Counted from the stretch's first letter, positions 33,928 to 43,588 are shown. The stretch is 64,000 nt of DNA from Clostridia bacterium (GCA_029098305.1 JAQXOB010000009.1:62001-126000), one strand, 5' to 3'. Notes: generated by a model from the letters alone, not told the origin. A program made the numbers and translations.

Positions 33928-35112
33928 TTGACAAGACATCTTTTTACATCGGAATCCGTTACAGAAGGACATCCGGACAAAGTATGCGACTGCATATCTG
34001 ATGCAGTGCTAGACGCAATATTGGAGCAAGATAAAAATGCCCATGTTGCTTGCGAAACAACTGTTACGACCGGTATGATACACGTAATGGGCGAGATTTC
34101 AACCGATTGCTATGTAGATATTCAGAAAATAGCTCGTGAGGTTGTAAAGAACATTGGTTATGAGAATCCTGATTGTGGCTTTGATGGCAACACCTGCGCA
34201 GTGCTTACTTCTATCGACTCTCAGTCGGATGATATAGCACTTGGCGTAAATCAGTCGTACGAGCATAAAGAGGGATCGACAGATGAAAAAGGCTTGATAG
34301 GAGCTGGCGATCAGGGCATGATGTTTGGATATGCCTGTGACGAAACTCCTGAGCTTATGCCATTGCCGATATCTTTGGCACATAAGCTTGCTATGAAGCT
34401 CACAAGTGTGAGAAAAGACGGCACTCTATCATATCTGCGTCCTGATGGTAAAACTCAGGTTACTGTAGAGTATGAAGACAAAAAGCCTGTCAGAGTAGAT
34501 ACAGTTGTAATTTCATCACAACACTCAGCAGACGTTTCACTGGAGCAAATCAGAAGCGATATCGAAAAATACGTAATCAGATCAGTTATAGACCCTTCTC
34601 TGATTGATGAAAATACAAAGATATTTGTAAACCCAACAGGAAGATTTGTAATAGGCGGACCTGTTGGCGATAGTGGTCTTACAGGTAGAAAAATCATAGT
34701 AGACACATATGGCGGATATTCACGTCATGGTGGCGGTGCATTCAGTGGAAAAGACCCTACTAAGGTGGATAGAAGTGCTGCATATGCTGCAAGACACATT
34801 GCAAAAAACATAGTAGGAGCAGGTCTTGCTTCAAAGTGTGAGGTTCAGATTGCTTATGCTATCGGTGTAGCAAAGCCGGTTTCTATTATGGTAGACACAT
34901 TCTCTACCGGCGTGGTAGAAAACGACAAGCTTGTAGAGGCTGTAAATGCTATATTTGATCTTCGTCCAGCCGCTATTATTGAAAACCTCAAGCTAAAAGA
35001 AACTAAGTATCTTCCGGTGGCTGCTTATGGTCATTTTGGCAGAGAAGAGCTAGATGTTCAGTGGGAGAAGCTTGATAGAGTTGACGAGCTCAAAAAATAT
35101 TTGAACATTTAA
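33928..35112 (+). CDS. metK: S-adenosylmethionine synthetase
   Basis: 394 residues. It makes S-adenosylmethionine from methionine and ATP. Signature motifs are intact: [17 protein letters not shown] near the N-terminus, [12 protein letters not shown], and [16 protein letters not shown]. Starting at the TTG at 33928, preceded by AAGGA with 10 bp spacing, gives the family N-terminus [17 protein letters not shown]. An ATG at 33919 is possible but leaves almost no space for the ribosome site. Expression is controlled by the S-box riboswitch upstream. Its product feeds the polyamine enzyme SpeE if a SAM decarboxylase exists elsewhere. Very confident. Confidence 0.97.
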   Translation: MTRHLFTSESVTEGHPDKVCDCISDAVLDAILEQDKNAHVACETTVTTGMIHVMGEISTDCYVDIQKIAREVVKNIGYENPDCGFDGNTCAVLTSIDSQSDDIALGVNQSYEHKEGSTDEKGLIGAGDQGMMFGYACDETPELMPLPISLAHKLAMKLTSVRKDGTLSYLRPDGKTQVTVEYEDKKPVRVDTVVISSQHSADVSLEQIRSDIEKYVIRSVIDPSLIDENTKIFVNPTGRFVIGGPVGDSGLTGRKIIVDTYGGYSRHGGGAFSGKDPTKVDRSAAYAARHIAKNIVGAGLASKCEVQIAYAIGVAKPVSIMVDTFSTGVVENDKLVEAVNAIFDLRPAAIIENLKLKETKYLPVAAYGHFGREELDVQWEKLDRVDELKKYLNI

Positions 35113-35207
35113 TCATATTATCAAGAATATGTGTTGCACCTATAAATACCACAAAGCATAAAATAACAGTAAGTTTAAATATTTTATGCTGAAGGGAGTT
35201 TTGAGGG

Positions 35208-36461
35208 GTGTATAGATATGTTCTTGAAGGAAGAAAAGAGCTTCGTGGAGAAATCAATATTCAAGGAGCAAAAAACAGTGCATTACCCATTCTTGCTGCC
35301 ACACTGGTAGTGAATGGCGAAAGCGTGATACATAATTGTCCGGTTCTCACAGATGTAGAAGCATCTGTGAGAATACTGCGTTATTTGGGCTGTAGAATAA
35401 AAAGAGAGGGTACCACGATAATAGTCGATTCTTCGAATATTTTGAGGGATGATATACCAGCAGAGCTAATGCGAGAGATGCGCTCATCAGTCATTTTTTT
35501 AGGAGCACTTCTGTCTAGAACAGGCCATGCTAGGATATCACTTCCCGGTGGATGCGATCTTGGGCCACGACCGATAGATCTTCATTTGAAGGCACTTCGT
35601 AAAATGGGTGTTGTTATTAACGAATTTAGAGGGAATATCGACTGCATGGTGACAGATGGTATTGAGGGTTGCCAAGTGGCGTTGGGATTTCCGAGTGTAG
35701 GTGCAACAGAGAATATTATTTTGTCTGCTGTTATGGCAAAGGGAACTACCATAATCACAAATGCGGCTGCTGAGCCTGAAATTGTAGATTTGTGCGATTT
35801 TCTTAATAGTTGTGGAGCTAAAATTACAACAGGAGAGTCCGGTACAATTATAATAGATGGTGTGGATAGTCTATATGGCACGCAACATTCTATAATTCCG
35901 GATAGAATAGTGGCGGCGACTTATATGTCTGCTGTGGCTGTGAGCACAGGCTGTGTCACATTGCACAATATCATCCCATCTCACCTAAGTTCAATTATAC
36001 CGGTGTTTGAAGAAAGCGGGTGTAATGTGCAAACTAGTGGTTTAGATCTCACTATTACTGCGCCGCGAAAACTGCGTTCACTGCGACTTATCAGAACTAT
36101 GCCTTATCCCGGATTTCCAACTGATGCCCAGCCTCCGCTAATGGCTATGGCGACGCAGGCGGATGGTACCACTGTCTTTGTGGAAAATATTTTTGAAAAC
36201 AGATACAAGCACGTGGGTGAGCTTATCAGACTTGGAGCAAAGATAAGTGTTGAAGGTAAGGTGGCAGTAATAGAAGGTCCTACCGAGCTTTATGGCACCG
36301 ATGTGTATGCTCAAGACCTGCGAGGTGCGGCGGCGCTTGTTGTGGCAGGTCTTGCGGCTGAAGGCAAAACAACTGTTTATGGTGTGGAATATCTTGAAAG
36401 AGGATATGAAGAATTTGATGTGGGATTGAGCCTTTTGGGAGCATCCATCAGAAAAATCTGA
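35208..36461 (+). CDS. murA: UDP-N-acetylglucosamine 1-carboxyvinyltransferase
   Basis: 417 residues. It attaches enolpyruvate to UDP-GlcNAc, the first committed step of peptidoglycan synthesis. Substrate motif GAKNSALPI (Lys22-Asn23) and the loop with Cys116 (SLPGGCDLGPRPIDLH), the fosfomycin-sensitive residue, are visible. The GTG at 35208 follows AAGGGAG by 9 bp. The divIB gene follows after 36 bp, making a wall-and-division cluster. Very confident. Confidence 0.96.
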   Translation: MYRYVLEGRKELRGEINIQGAKNSALPILAATLVVNGESVIHNCPVLTDVEASVRILRYLGCRIKREGTTIIVDSSNILRDDIPAELMREMRSSVIFLGALLSRTGHARISLPGGCDLGPRPIDLHLKALRKMGVVINEFRGNIDCMVTDGIEGCQVALGFPSVGATENIILSAVMAKGTTIITNAAAEPEIVDLCDFLNSCGAKITTGESGTIIIDGVDSLYGTQHSIIPDRIVAATYMSAVAVSTGCVTLHNIIPSHLSSIIPVFEESGCNVQTSGLDLTITAPRKLRSLRLIRTMPYPGFPTDAQPPLMAMATQADGTTVFVENIFENRYKHVGELIRLGAKISVEGKVAVIEGPTELYGTDVYAQDLRGAAALVVAGLAAEGKTTVYGVEYLERGYEEFDVGLSLLGASIRKI

Positions 36462-36497
36462 ATCTGCATTTGATTTTTATGGTAAAGGAAGAAAAAA

Positions 36498-38015
36498 ATG
36501 GCTGAACATAACAACAGACGTTATCCATATGATAAAAACAAACAGCGCTTTGAAAATCGAAATGGTGTAACACCGCCAAGGAGAGATAACCCTCGTGTTG
36601 TAAGACCAAACGAGAGCGTGGAGTCATTAAGAAGAAAAAAACCTCCGCAAAACGCACAGCCTATAAGACAACGACCTCCTCAGGCACGTGGCGACTCACA
36701 GTTTACACGACAAAGACCATCTCAGATGCGCGGTGAAGAACAATCAAGAAGGCAAAGACCACCTCAAATGCGTGGTAACGAACAGCCAATAGGCAAAAGG
36801 TATGCTCCGTCACAGCAAAATCTGAAAAATCAGAAAAAACAGCCTAAACAACGCCAGATAAGAGAAAACTCCAGACCAAATACATATGGCGATGGTTTTG
36901 ATGGATTTGAGCGTGAGTATAAACCATCTAATAGACGTGCAATATCACCAAAGGCACGCAAGGCACGTAAGGCGATGACACTCACACTATTTGTATTTTT
37001 TGCCGGAGTGGTCGGCATAGTGCTGTGTCTTACGGTTTTCTTTAAGACAGATAAGATTAGCGTGAGCTTCGAAGAGGGTGTCACACCCAAATACACCGTG
37101 GAAGAAATAGTGGCAGCCTCAGAGCTTTCTGTTGGTGAAAATATGTTTTTAACAGATAAAAAATCTGCTACAAAAAAGGTAATATCTGCTTTTCCGTATA
37201 TTGAGAATGCAGAGATAAATATATCATTGCCTGATACGTTGAATATCGAGGTTGTTCAAGCAGAGCCTACATATTATGTCGAAGCAGGCAAGAATAATTA
37301 TTTGGTATTAGGCAGAGATGGAAGAATTTTGGAACAAAATAAAAAGATAACATATAGCATACCTCTTATCAAAGGTGTAAAACTAGAGGAAAAGGGCATA
37401 GGCGAATATGTAGAGTTTTCGGCTAAGAGCTTCAAAAAAATCTTGGATTCTGTTATATCTGTTGCAGAAAGCAACGAGTTGTCTAATTTAAATGAGATTG
37501 ATTTAACTCAGATTTCTGATATTAAGATAAAATATGACAAACGCATATTGATAGTGCTTGGCACTAACGAAAATCTGGACTACAAGATGAGAACAGCACT
37601 TAATATCATCACCAACGAGCTTTCAAAGAAGGACATAGGTACTCTCGATGTTTCTTTGTGCTGTGAGGGTAAAAGACAATCTAGCTTTTTGCCTGATAAT
37701 ATGGTGGATGCAGCCAACAATCCTATAGTTTCAACAGATACAGACAAATCCACCGATGAAAACTACGAAACAGACACCGATACATCATCACAAGATAACA
37801 ATGAAGATAATACTTATGATGATAGCTACGACGGTTACGATGATTTGAGTAATGATGGCTATAGCAACTACAACGACTACACATACGATGACAGTTATGA
37901 CTATAGCGATTACAATGACAACACATATGATGACAGCTATGACTATAATGATTACAATGATTACACATATGACGATAGCTATGATTATGGCTATGATGGC
38001 GATTATAATGGTTGA
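36498..38015 (+). CDS. divIB: Cell division protein DivIB/FtsQ with repeat-rich termini
   Basis: 505 residues. A basic, Pro/Gln/Arg-rich cytoplasmic tail (1-157) contains three 14-residue repeats (RQRPPQARGDSQFT type, residues 57-98). One membrane span lies at about 160-182, a POTRA domain at about 185-258 (TVEEIVAASELSVGENMF) and a FtsQ/DivIB beta domain to about 400. The C-terminal 100 residues are nearly only Tyr, Asp, Asn and Ser, with three 14-residue repeats (NDYTYDDSYDYSDY). It should join the FtsL-DivIC complex that activates septal wall synthesis. The tails are much longer than usual. It sits between murA and ftsZ, as in other Gram-positive division clusters. Confident. Confidence 0.88.
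   Translation: MAEHNNRRYPYDKNKQRFENRNGVTPPRRDNPRVVRPNESVESLRRKKPPQNAQPIRQRPPQARGDSQFTRQRPSQMRGEEQSRRQRPPQMRGNEQPIGKRYAPSQQNLKNQKKQPKQRQIRENSRPNTYGDGFDGFEREYKPSNRRAISPKARKARKAMTLTLFVFFAGVVGIVLCLTVFFKTDKISVSFEEGVTPKYTVEEIVAASELSVGENMFLTDKKSATKKVISAFPYIENAEINISLPDTLNIEVVQAEPTYYVEAGKNNYLVLGRDGRILEQNKKITYSIPLIKGVKLEEKGIGEYVEFSAKSFKKILDSVISVAESNELSNLNEIDLTQISDIKIKYDKRILIVLGTNENLDYKMRTALNIITNELSKKDIGTLDVSLCCEGKRQSSFLPDNMVDAANNPIVSTDTDKSTDENYETDTDTSSQDNNEDNTYDDSYDGYDDLSNDGYSNYNDYTYDDSYDYSDYNDNTYDDSYDYNDYNDYTYDDSYDYGYDGDYNG
36666..36791 (+). repeat. Three tandem 42-bp repeats in the DivIB N-terminal tail
   Basis: Three consecutive 42-bp units encode RQRPPQARGDSQFT-like 14-residue repeats, diverged mainly in the last residues. 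Confidence 0.75.
37872..37997 (+). repeat. Three tandem 42-bp repeats in the DivIB C-terminal tail
   Basis: Three 42-bp units (37872, 37914, 37956) encode NDYTYDDSYDYSDY-like repeats, with earlier more diverged copies upstream. Confidence 0.8.
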
Positions 38016-38112
38016 TATTTGTCGCAAAAAGTCTTTTGTTTGTCTATTTATTACAAAAAATTAACAAAAAAACTGTAATATCGAATTAATATAATGTTTT
38101 TGGAAATTATTA

Positions 38113-38141
38113 TTGAAATTTGCGGATTACTATGATATCAT
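38113..38141 (+). promoter_or_regulatory. Candidate promoter of ftsZ
   Basis: TTGAAA at 38113-38118 and TATCAT at 38136-38141 with a 17-bp spacer, about 80 bp before ftsZ. Confidence 0.5.
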
Positions 38142-38222
38142 ATTATAAGATTGTGGCATCTAATATATGTAGGCTTATGCATTGATGTTGGAAATAAAGT
38201 TAAAAATACAGGAGGAATTGAA

Positions 38223-39332
38223 ATGCCGTTGGAATTAGCGAAGGATATAGGCGAGATCCGCAGAGTGATTAAGGTAATAGGTGTTGGCGGTGGCGGCGGT
38301 AATGCTGTCAACAGAATGGTAGAAGAGAATGTTTCCCGTGTGGAGTTTGTTGTTCTCAACACAGACGACCACGTTTTACAATTTTCAAAAGCCGATAAGA
38401 AGATTCAAATAGGCGAAAAAATAACTCATGGTCAGGGCGCAGGCTCTAAGCCGGAGGTAGGATGTCAGGCAGCAGAAGAAAGTGAAGAAGAAATCGCCGC
38501 TGTTTTACGTGACACAGATATGGTATTTATCACAGCCGGTATGGGCGGTGGCACAGGCACAGGCGCTGCTCCGGTTGTAGCAAGAATAGCTAAAGAAATG
38601 GGTGTTCTCACTGTAGCTATCGTTACTAAGCCTTTTAACTTTGAGGGTAAAAATCGTATGGCTCAGGCTGAGAGTGGTATTCAAGAGCTTAGCGAGTATG
38701 TCGATTCACTCATCGTTGTGCCTAACGAGAGATTAAAGAACGTCAGCTCAGAGAGAATCACACTCAAAAACGCATTCTCTATTGCAGATGACGTGTTGCG
38801 CCAAGGTGTGCAGAGCATATCAGATCTCATCCTCATTCCTGGTTATATCAACCTCGACTTTGCTGATGTAACCACAGTTATGAAAGATTCCGGCTATGCT
38901 CATATGGGCGTTGGATTTGCAGAGGGTAAAGATAAGGCTACAAAGGCAGCCGATATGGCTATCTCCAGCCCATTGCTCGAAACTGACATTGATGGTGCCG
39001 CAGGTGTTATTATCAACTTCACCACATCACCTGATGTTGGTCTTGATGAGATCGATTCTGCCGCTACACTTATCAGTAGCAGAGTTTCTGATGAAGCTAA
39101 GGTTATCTTTGGTGTGGCATTTGATGATGCTATGGAAGATGCTATGAAGGTTACAGTAATAGCAACAGGCTCTCTCAAAGGCTCTAAGCAGATGGACAGC
39201 ACTGTTACAGTGGCTGCTCCTGTTGCTGCAGATGATGAGAGTGTAAACAAGCTTGCTGAAAACATGAGGAAGGATCCTGATGATGACGATACCTTCTATG
39301 ATATCATGGAGATATTTAACGGAAACAGATAA
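38223..39332 (+). CDS. ftsZ: Cell division protein FtsZ
   Basis: 369 residues. It is the tubulin-like GTPase that forms the division ring. The N-terminal [13 protein letters not shown], the tubulin signature [13 protein letters not shown] and the T7-loop region ([16 protein letters not shown]) are intact. The C-terminal linker is short and the tail [15 protein letters not shown] carries the conserved peptide that binds partners such as FtsA. The ATG at 38223 follows GGAGG; an in-frame TTG far upstream lacks a ribosome site. It follows divIB with its own candidate promoter. Very confident. Confidence 0.97.
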   Translation: MPLELAKDIGEIRRVIKVIGVGGGGGNAVNRMVEENVSRVEFVVLNTDDHVLQFSKADKKIQIGEKITHGQGAGSKPEVGCQAAEESEEEIAAVLRDTDMVFITAGMGGGTGTGAAPVVARIAKEMGVLTVAIVTKPFNFEGKNRMAQAESGIQELSEYVDSLIVVPNERLKNVSSERITLKNAFSIADDVLRQGVQSISDLILIPGYINLDFADVTTVMKDSGYAHMGVGFAEGKDKATKAADMAISSPLLETDIDGAAGVIINFTTSPDVGLDEIDSAATLISSRVSDEAKVIFGVAFDDAMEDAMKVTVIATGSLKGSKQMDSTVTVAAPVAADDESVNKLAENMRKDPDDDDTFYDIMEIFNGNR

Positions 39333-39359
39333 TCCCGTTTAAATAAAATATAAAAACTA

Positions 39360-39389
39360 TTGACAAACATTGCATATTGGTGTTATAAT
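39360..39389 (+). promoter_or_regulatory. Sigma-A-type promoter of rpsT
   Basis: TTGACA at 39360-39365 and TATAAT at 39384-39389 with an 18-bp spacer, 37 bp before the start codon. Confidence 0.8.
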
Positions 39390-39425
39390 ACTACAACGTG
39401 AGTATGCGAAAAGGAGGTTAGACAA

Positions 39426-39686
39426 GTGCCGAATATTAAATCAGCTAAGAAGCGTGTTAAGGTTATTGCTGTTAAGACTGCTAGAAACAAAGCTACAAGA
39501 TCAGCTTTGAGAACATCTGTTAAAAAGGCTAACATTGCAATAAATGACGCATCCGCTAACAAAGAGGTAGCAGTTAGAGAAGCAATCAAATCTATCGATA
39601 AGGCAGCTGCAAAGGGCATTATTCATAAGAATACTGCTGCAAGAAATAAGTCAGCTCTCGTTCGCAAGCTTAACGCTGCTCAGTAA
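39426..39686 (+). CDS. rpsT: 30S ribosomal protein S20
   Basis: 86 residues, the normal length. The family start MPNIKSAKKRVKV and the KKANIAIND and NTAARNKSALVRKLNA segments are typical of this helix-bundle protein that binds 16S rRNA. The start is GTG with AAGGAGG 8 bp upstream. It has its own strong promoter and a terminator at 39707. Very confident. Confidence 0.97.
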   Translation: MPNIKSAKKRVKVIAVKTARNKATRSALRTSVKKANIAINDASANKEVAVREAIKSIDKAAAKGIIHKNTAARNKSALVRKLNAAQ

Positions 39687-39706
39687 TCTTAATATTTACA
39701 AAAAGA

Positions 39707-39744
39707 GCCTTATTCTCAGTTCTTTGAGGATAAGGTGTTTTTTT
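39707..39744 (+). terminator. Rho-independent terminator of rpsT
   Basis: AGCCTTATTCTCA pairs with TGAGGATAAGGT around a short loop, then seven T. Confidence 0.85.
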
Positions 39745-39795
39745 ATGCCTCTTTGTCAATCGTTGATATAAAAGTTAAAATAGAGTAAAAAACAG

Positions 39796-39823
39796 CAAGT
39801 AGTCACTATTAGGTGACTGCTTG
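39796..39823. repeat. Isolated hairpin in the rpsT-GGGtGRT intergenic region
   Basis: CAAGTAGTCAC pairs with GTGACTGCTTG (one wobble). The rest of 39745-40013 is AT-rich and shows no gene or promoter that I can support. Confidence 0.5.
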
Positions 39824-40013
39824 TTTGATATTATGTTTTTGATGAGAGAAGATATGTAGTATACGATTTCTAAATCTTCTAAGATTCTTGTAATCGTAAG
39901 TATTTCGCCTGATTTCCATTTTAATGGATTTTTCCAAACATGCTCTACTTTTTTATATTTTTTATTAAATTCTATTTGGTTACCTCAACATTTATTATAA
40001 AGCCACAAAAAAT

Positions 40014-40053
40014 AAACACATCACAAGGTTAAAAAACCAAGTGATGTGTTTAT
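40014..40053 (-). terminator. Terminator of the GGGtGRT gene (minus strand)
   Basis: AAACACATCACaaGG pairs with CCaaGTGATGTGTTT; on the minus strand it is followed by a T-rich stretch. Confidence 0.7.
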
Positions 40054-40095
40054 CTATTTATTATTAATATGTAATCAGGCTTAATAAAGCTTAAA

Positions 40096-41106
40096 TTACT
40101 TGTTTAACGCACCATAAACTGCAACTGCACAAGCAACTGTAGCGCCAACCATTGGGTTGTTGCCCATGCCGATAAGTCCCATCATTTCAACGTGAGCCGG
40201 AACAGATGAAGAACCTGCAAACTGTGCATCGCCGTGCATACGGCCCATAGAGTCTGTGAGACCATATGAAGCTGGACCTGCGCCCATGTTGTCTGGGTGG
40301 AGAGTTCTGCCTGTGCCGCCGCCACTTGCTACAGAGAAGTATTTAACTCCGTTTTCAAGAGCCCACTTCTTGTATGTGCCTGCTACCAAGTGCTGGAATC
40401 TTGTTGGGTTGGTTGAGTTACCTGTGATAGAAACATCAACGCCCTCATGACGCATGATAGCAACGCCTTCGAGTACGTCATTTGCGCCATAGCACTTTAC
40501 AGCTGCTCTCTCGCCATCAGAGAATGCTCTCTCTTCTAATACTTTGAGTTCGCCTGTGTAGAAATCATAATCAGTTTTTACATATGTAAAGCCGTTGATT
40601 CTTGAAATGATATATGCTGCATCTTTGCCAAGACCATTGAGGATAACACGTAATGGCTCTTTTCTTGCTTTGTTGGCTGTTCTTGCGATACCAAGAGCAC
40701 CCTCAGCTGCTGCAAAGCTCTCGTGGCCTGCGAGGAAAGCAAAGCACTTTGTCTCGTCTCTGAGAAGCATTGCGCCCAAGTTACCATGACCGATACCAAC
40801 GTGTCTCTGATCTGCTACAGAACCTGGAATACAGAAAGCTTCTAAGCCAAGGCCGATAGCTTCTGCTGCGTCAGCTGCTGACTTAACACCTTTTTTGAGA
40901 GCGATAGCACAGCCGAGTGTGTATGCCCAGCTTGCATTTTCAAATGCGATTGGCTGAACACCCTTAACGATAGAATCCGGATCAAATCCATGCTCAAGGC
41001 ACATTTCTCTTGCAGCCTCAAGACTTTCAATACCATATTCGGCAAGACATTTCTCAATCTTAGCTATTCTTCTGTCTTTACCTTCAAATTTTACATTGTT
41101 AGCCAT
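40096..41106 (-). CDS. GGGtGRT protein (conserved, function unknown)
   Basis: 336 residues. It carries the defining SGGGTGRTLHPDN motif (about 268-280) of a protein family widespread in anaerobic Firmicutes and named for it. No signal peptide or span; residues such as GHGNLGAMLLRDETKCF and GNSTNPTRFQHLVAGTYK suggest an enzyme, but no reaction is known to me. The ATG follows AAGGAGG. It lies 20 bp downstream of an iron-sulfur scaffold-like gene on the same strand, and the pairing may indicate a metallocluster or redox role, which is inference. Confident in the family. Confidence 0.9.
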   Translation of the reverse strand: MANNVKFEGKDRRIAKIEKCLAEYGIESLEAAREMCLEHGFDPDSIVKGVQPIAFENASWAYTLGCAIALKKGVKSAADAAEAIGLGLEAFCIPGSVADQRHVGIGHGNLGAMLLRDETKCFAFLAGHESFAAAEGALGIARTANKARKEPLRVILNGLGKDAAYIISRINGFTYVKTDYDFYTGELKVLEERAFSDGERAAVKCYGANDVLEGVAIMRHEGVDVSITGNSTNPTRFQHLVAGTYKKWALENGVKYFSVASGGGTGRTLHPDNMGAGPASYGLTDSMGRMHGDAQFAGSSSVPAHVEMMGLIGMGNNPMVGATVACAVAVYGALNK

Positions 41107-41126
41107 AAAATTAAGTCCTCCTTGCC

Positions 41127-41819
41127 TTATTCTTCACGTGGGTCGATGTACTTAGCAGCACCATCAAAACGACCGTATTGACCAATATTCTTCTTGTATG
41201 CCTCGTCTGGAGAAACACCATGGCGGATGTCTTCGAGCATCTTACCGAGCTTAACGAACTGATAGCCGATAACTTCGTTGTTCTCATCAAGAGCTGTCTT
41301 GAGAACATAGCCCTCAGCCATCTCCATATAACGAACACCCTTTGCCTTGGTGCTGAACATTGTGCCAACCTGTGAGCGGAGGCCTTTGCCTAAATCCTCA
41401 AGAGCAGCGCCTACAGGCAAGCCGTCTTCTGAGAATGCAGTCTGGCTTCTACCATATACCAACTGCTCAAAAATGTTCTTCATAGCCATGTTGATAGCAT
41501 CACAAACCAAGTCTGTGTTGAGACATTCGAGCAATGTTTTGCCTGGAAGAATCTCAGCAGCCATAGCAGCTGAGTGAGTCATACCAGAGCAACCAAGAGT
41601 CTCTACAAGAGCCTCTTCTACAATACCATCTTTTACGTTTAATGTGAGCTTACAAGCACCCTGTTGAGGAGCACACCAGCCGATACCATGTGATAAGCCA
41701 GCTATGTCCTTAACCTCATAAGCCTTTACCCATTTACCCTCTTCAGGTATGGGAGCAGGACCGTGATGTGGTCCCTTTGTTACAATGCACATATTTTCCA
41801 CTTCATGTGAATAGTTCAT
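41127..41819 (-). CDS. NifU/IscU-like iron-sulfur scaffold protein
   Basis: 230 residues. The region VEEALVETLGCSGMTHSAAM and LECLNTDLVCDAINMAM resembles the NifU-N/IscU scaffold fold, with Cys residues (GWCAPQQGAC, LGCSGM, LVCDA) that could hold a cluster. It is longer than IscU (about 130-150), with an N-terminal and a C-terminal extension. The ATG at 41819 is chosen since AAAGGGG precedes it; an upstream start at 41873 is unlikely. It is the first gene of a two-gene unit with the GGGtGRT protein. Whether it builds general or dedicated clusters is unknown. Confidence 0.75.
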   Translation of the reverse strand: MNYSHEVENMCIVTKGPHHGPAPIPEEGKWVKAYEVKDIAGLSHGIGWCAPQQGACKLTLNVKDGIVEEALVETLGCSGMTHSAAMAAEILPGKTLLECLNTDLVCDAINMAMKNIFEQLVYGRSQTAFSEDGLPVGAALEDLGKGLRSQVGTMFSTKAKGVRYMEMAEGYVLKTALDENNEVIGYQFVKLGKMLEDIRHGVSPDEAYKKNIGQYGRFDGAAKYIDPREE

Positions 41820-41881
41820 TTTAAAAGTAACCCCTTTCCAAATTGATTGTATGAACATAAAAACACCATACATACGTGAAT

Positions 41882-41910
41882 ATTATAAAATATTTTGGAA
41901 AATTATTCAA
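41882..41910 (-). promoter_or_regulatory. Sigma-A-type promoter of the scaffold-GGGtGRT unit
   Basis: On the minus strand TTGAAT (41910-41905) and TATAAT (41887-41882) are 17 bp apart. Confidence 0.75.
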
Positions 41911-41979
41911 TACTTTATCAAAGTTTATTTTGAAACATATAGATATTTTTCTAAAAGTTTTTTATATGCTTATAAAAAT

Positions 41980-42008
41980 GAATATTTAGAGGTGTTTGTC
42001 CATACATA
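41980..42008 (+). promoter_or_regulatory. Sigma-E-type sporulation promoter of the spoIIIA operon
   Basis: GAATATT at 41980-41986 and CATACATA at 42001-42008 with a 14-bp spacer match the Bacillus sigma-E consensus (KMATATT, 14-15 bp, CATACANT). It lies about 35 bp before spoIIIAA, as expected for mother-cell expression. Confidence 0.7.
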
Positions 42009-42042
42009 TTAACATAACGAATAAAGAATATGGAGTGATAGT

Positions 42043-42975
42043 ATGCAGAATGTAATGAGTGAACGTTTTATGAGTGCGATTAGTGTGCTGTCCAGTGATT
42101 TGCACAAACTGTTGTCGTGTATTGATCCTAATGTCAAGGCAACTGCCAATGAAGTTAGAATAAGAAGCTCAAAGCCGGTCATTATAAGGTGTGGCAAAAA
42201 AAATTACTATATCTCCAAGGATGGAACAATTACCAATGAGCCTTGCGATCAGAGTGTTATTGTAAATGGCAAGATAATGAATGAAACCTTTCAGCGATTA
42301 TGCGGTTTTTCGGTTTATAGCTATCAAAAGGAGCTAAGGCAAGGTTACATAACAATAAGAGGTGGTCATCGTGTGGGTATATGTGGCACAGCTATCATAA
42401 ACAACGGTGAGGTTATCGGAATGAGAGAGATCACCTCTATGAATATAAGAATTTCACGAGAGATAAAAGATTCAGCAGCTAAGATATACGAAAAGCTAGG
42501 TACAAATCTGAAAGGTACTCTCATAGCAGGCATACCATCAAGCGGAAAAACGACGATTCTACGTGACTTTGCAAGGAGGATATCTCTCAGTGGTAGGTGT
42601 GTGACTGTAATAGATGAGCGTGGTGAGTTATCCGGAACATATGGCGGAATGACGCTCAATGATTTAGGTTTGTGCGATGTGCTTAATGGTTATCCCAAGG
42701 CTTATGGCATAATGCAAGCATTGCGCTCTATGTCTCCTGATGTAATCGTCTGTGATGAGATAGGCTCGAAGGAAGATTGCAATGCCATTGCATCTGCTGT
42801 TAATACCGGTGCTGTGATTGTTGCAACTGTTCATGCAGAATCGCTAGAGGGCCTATATTCTCAGGAGAAGGGCAAGTGGCTTATCTCTACCGGCGCTTTC
42901 GACCATATAGTTATGCTCAAAGGCAAGGACCATCCGGGAGAAATAGAGGGAATCTACAAGCCAAATCAAAGATAG
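42043..42975 (+). CDS. spoIIIAA: Stage III sporulation protein AA (ATPase)
   Basis: 310 residues. This secretion-type ATPase powers the SpoIIIA-SpoIIQ channel joining mother cell and forespore. A Walker A motif (AGIPSSGKTTILRD) and a Walker B region (MSPDVIVCDEIGSKED) are intact, with the preceding GYITIRGGHRVGICG segment typical of SpoIIIAA. It is first of eight genes in the conserved order AA-AH, behind a sigma-E-like promoter. Very confident. Confidence 0.95.
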   Translation: MQNVMSERFMSAISVLSSDLHKLLSCIDPNVKATANEVRIRSSKPVIIRCGKKNYYISKDGTITNEPCDQSVIVNGKIMNETFQRLCGFSVYSYQKELRQGYITIRGGHRVGICGTAIINNGEVIGMREITSMNIRISREIKDSAAKIYEKLGTNLKGTLIAGIPSSGKTTILRDFARRISLSGRCVTVIDERGELSGTYGGMTLNDLGLCDVLNGYPKAYGIMQALRSMSPDVIVCDEIGSKEDCNAIASAVNTGAVIVATVHAESLEGLYSQEKGKWLISTGAFDHIVMLKGKDHPGEIEGIYKPNQR

Positions 42976-43056
42976 ATTTATGAAAAAAAGTTCCGGCAAT
43001 ACTAAGGAAAAATTAAATTACGCTGACATTTCACAGTCGGCTTGGTGGTGAAAAGT

Positions 43057-43563
43057 ATGATTAAAATTATAGGTGCATTTTTATTAATAATATCAGGCTT
43101 TAGTGCCGGAATGATGATGGCACAAGGGCTAAAAAAGAAAGTTTTGTTCTACGAGGATTTATTGTCATTTTTAAGTGAGCTAAAATCCCTTATCAGTTAT
43201 ACATCACAGCCACTGTCTGATGTTTTTGGAGAAAATACTTTTAATGGTGTATTTAATGAGTTTTCAAATGCAGTGCATCTCTCTATGCAATGTGAAAACA
43301 CATTTGAAGATGCATGGAAAAAAAGCCTTTCTGTACTGTCAGATGGTGTTCCGTTAGAAGATGATGATATTAGTCTTATAAGCGAGTTTGGCAGAGGACT
43401 TGGCAAGACAGATATAAGCGGACAGATAGCACTATGTGAGCTTATTTCTGCAAAAGCGGATAGTCGACTGCAGATGTGCCGTAAGGATAAAGAATCCAAA
43501 TCACAAATGTACAAGACTCTTGGAGTTCTCGGAGGTGCTGCAACGGCACTGCTGATTATTTAA
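43057..43563 (+). CDS. spoIIIAB: Stage III sporulation protein AB
   Basis: 168 residues. An N-terminal span (IIGAFLLIISGFSAGMMMA), a helical middle and a second short hydrophobic end (GVLGGAATALLII) match SpoIIIAB, a GspF/PilC-like inner part of the sporulation channel. The ATG at 43057 follows GGTGGTG by 6 bp; an in-frame TTG upstream is rejected. Identity is supported by position between AA and AC. Confidence 0.92.
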   Translation: MIKIIGAFLLIISGFSAGMMMAQGLKKKVLFYEDLLSFLSELKSLISYTSQPLSDVFGENTFNGVFNEFSNAVHLSMQCENTFEDAWKKSLSVLSDGVPLEDDDISLISEFGRGLGKTDISGQIALCELISAKADSRLQMCRKDKESKSQMYKTLGVLGGAATALLII

Positions 43564-43588
43564 AGCATAAGGGAAAGGAACAAAAGCT

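Noticed and set aside
37723..38064. Extra frames opposite or across the DivIB tail
   Set aside because: They arise from the Tyr/Asp codon repeats and have Met/Thr/Ile- or His/Cys-rich nonsense composition.
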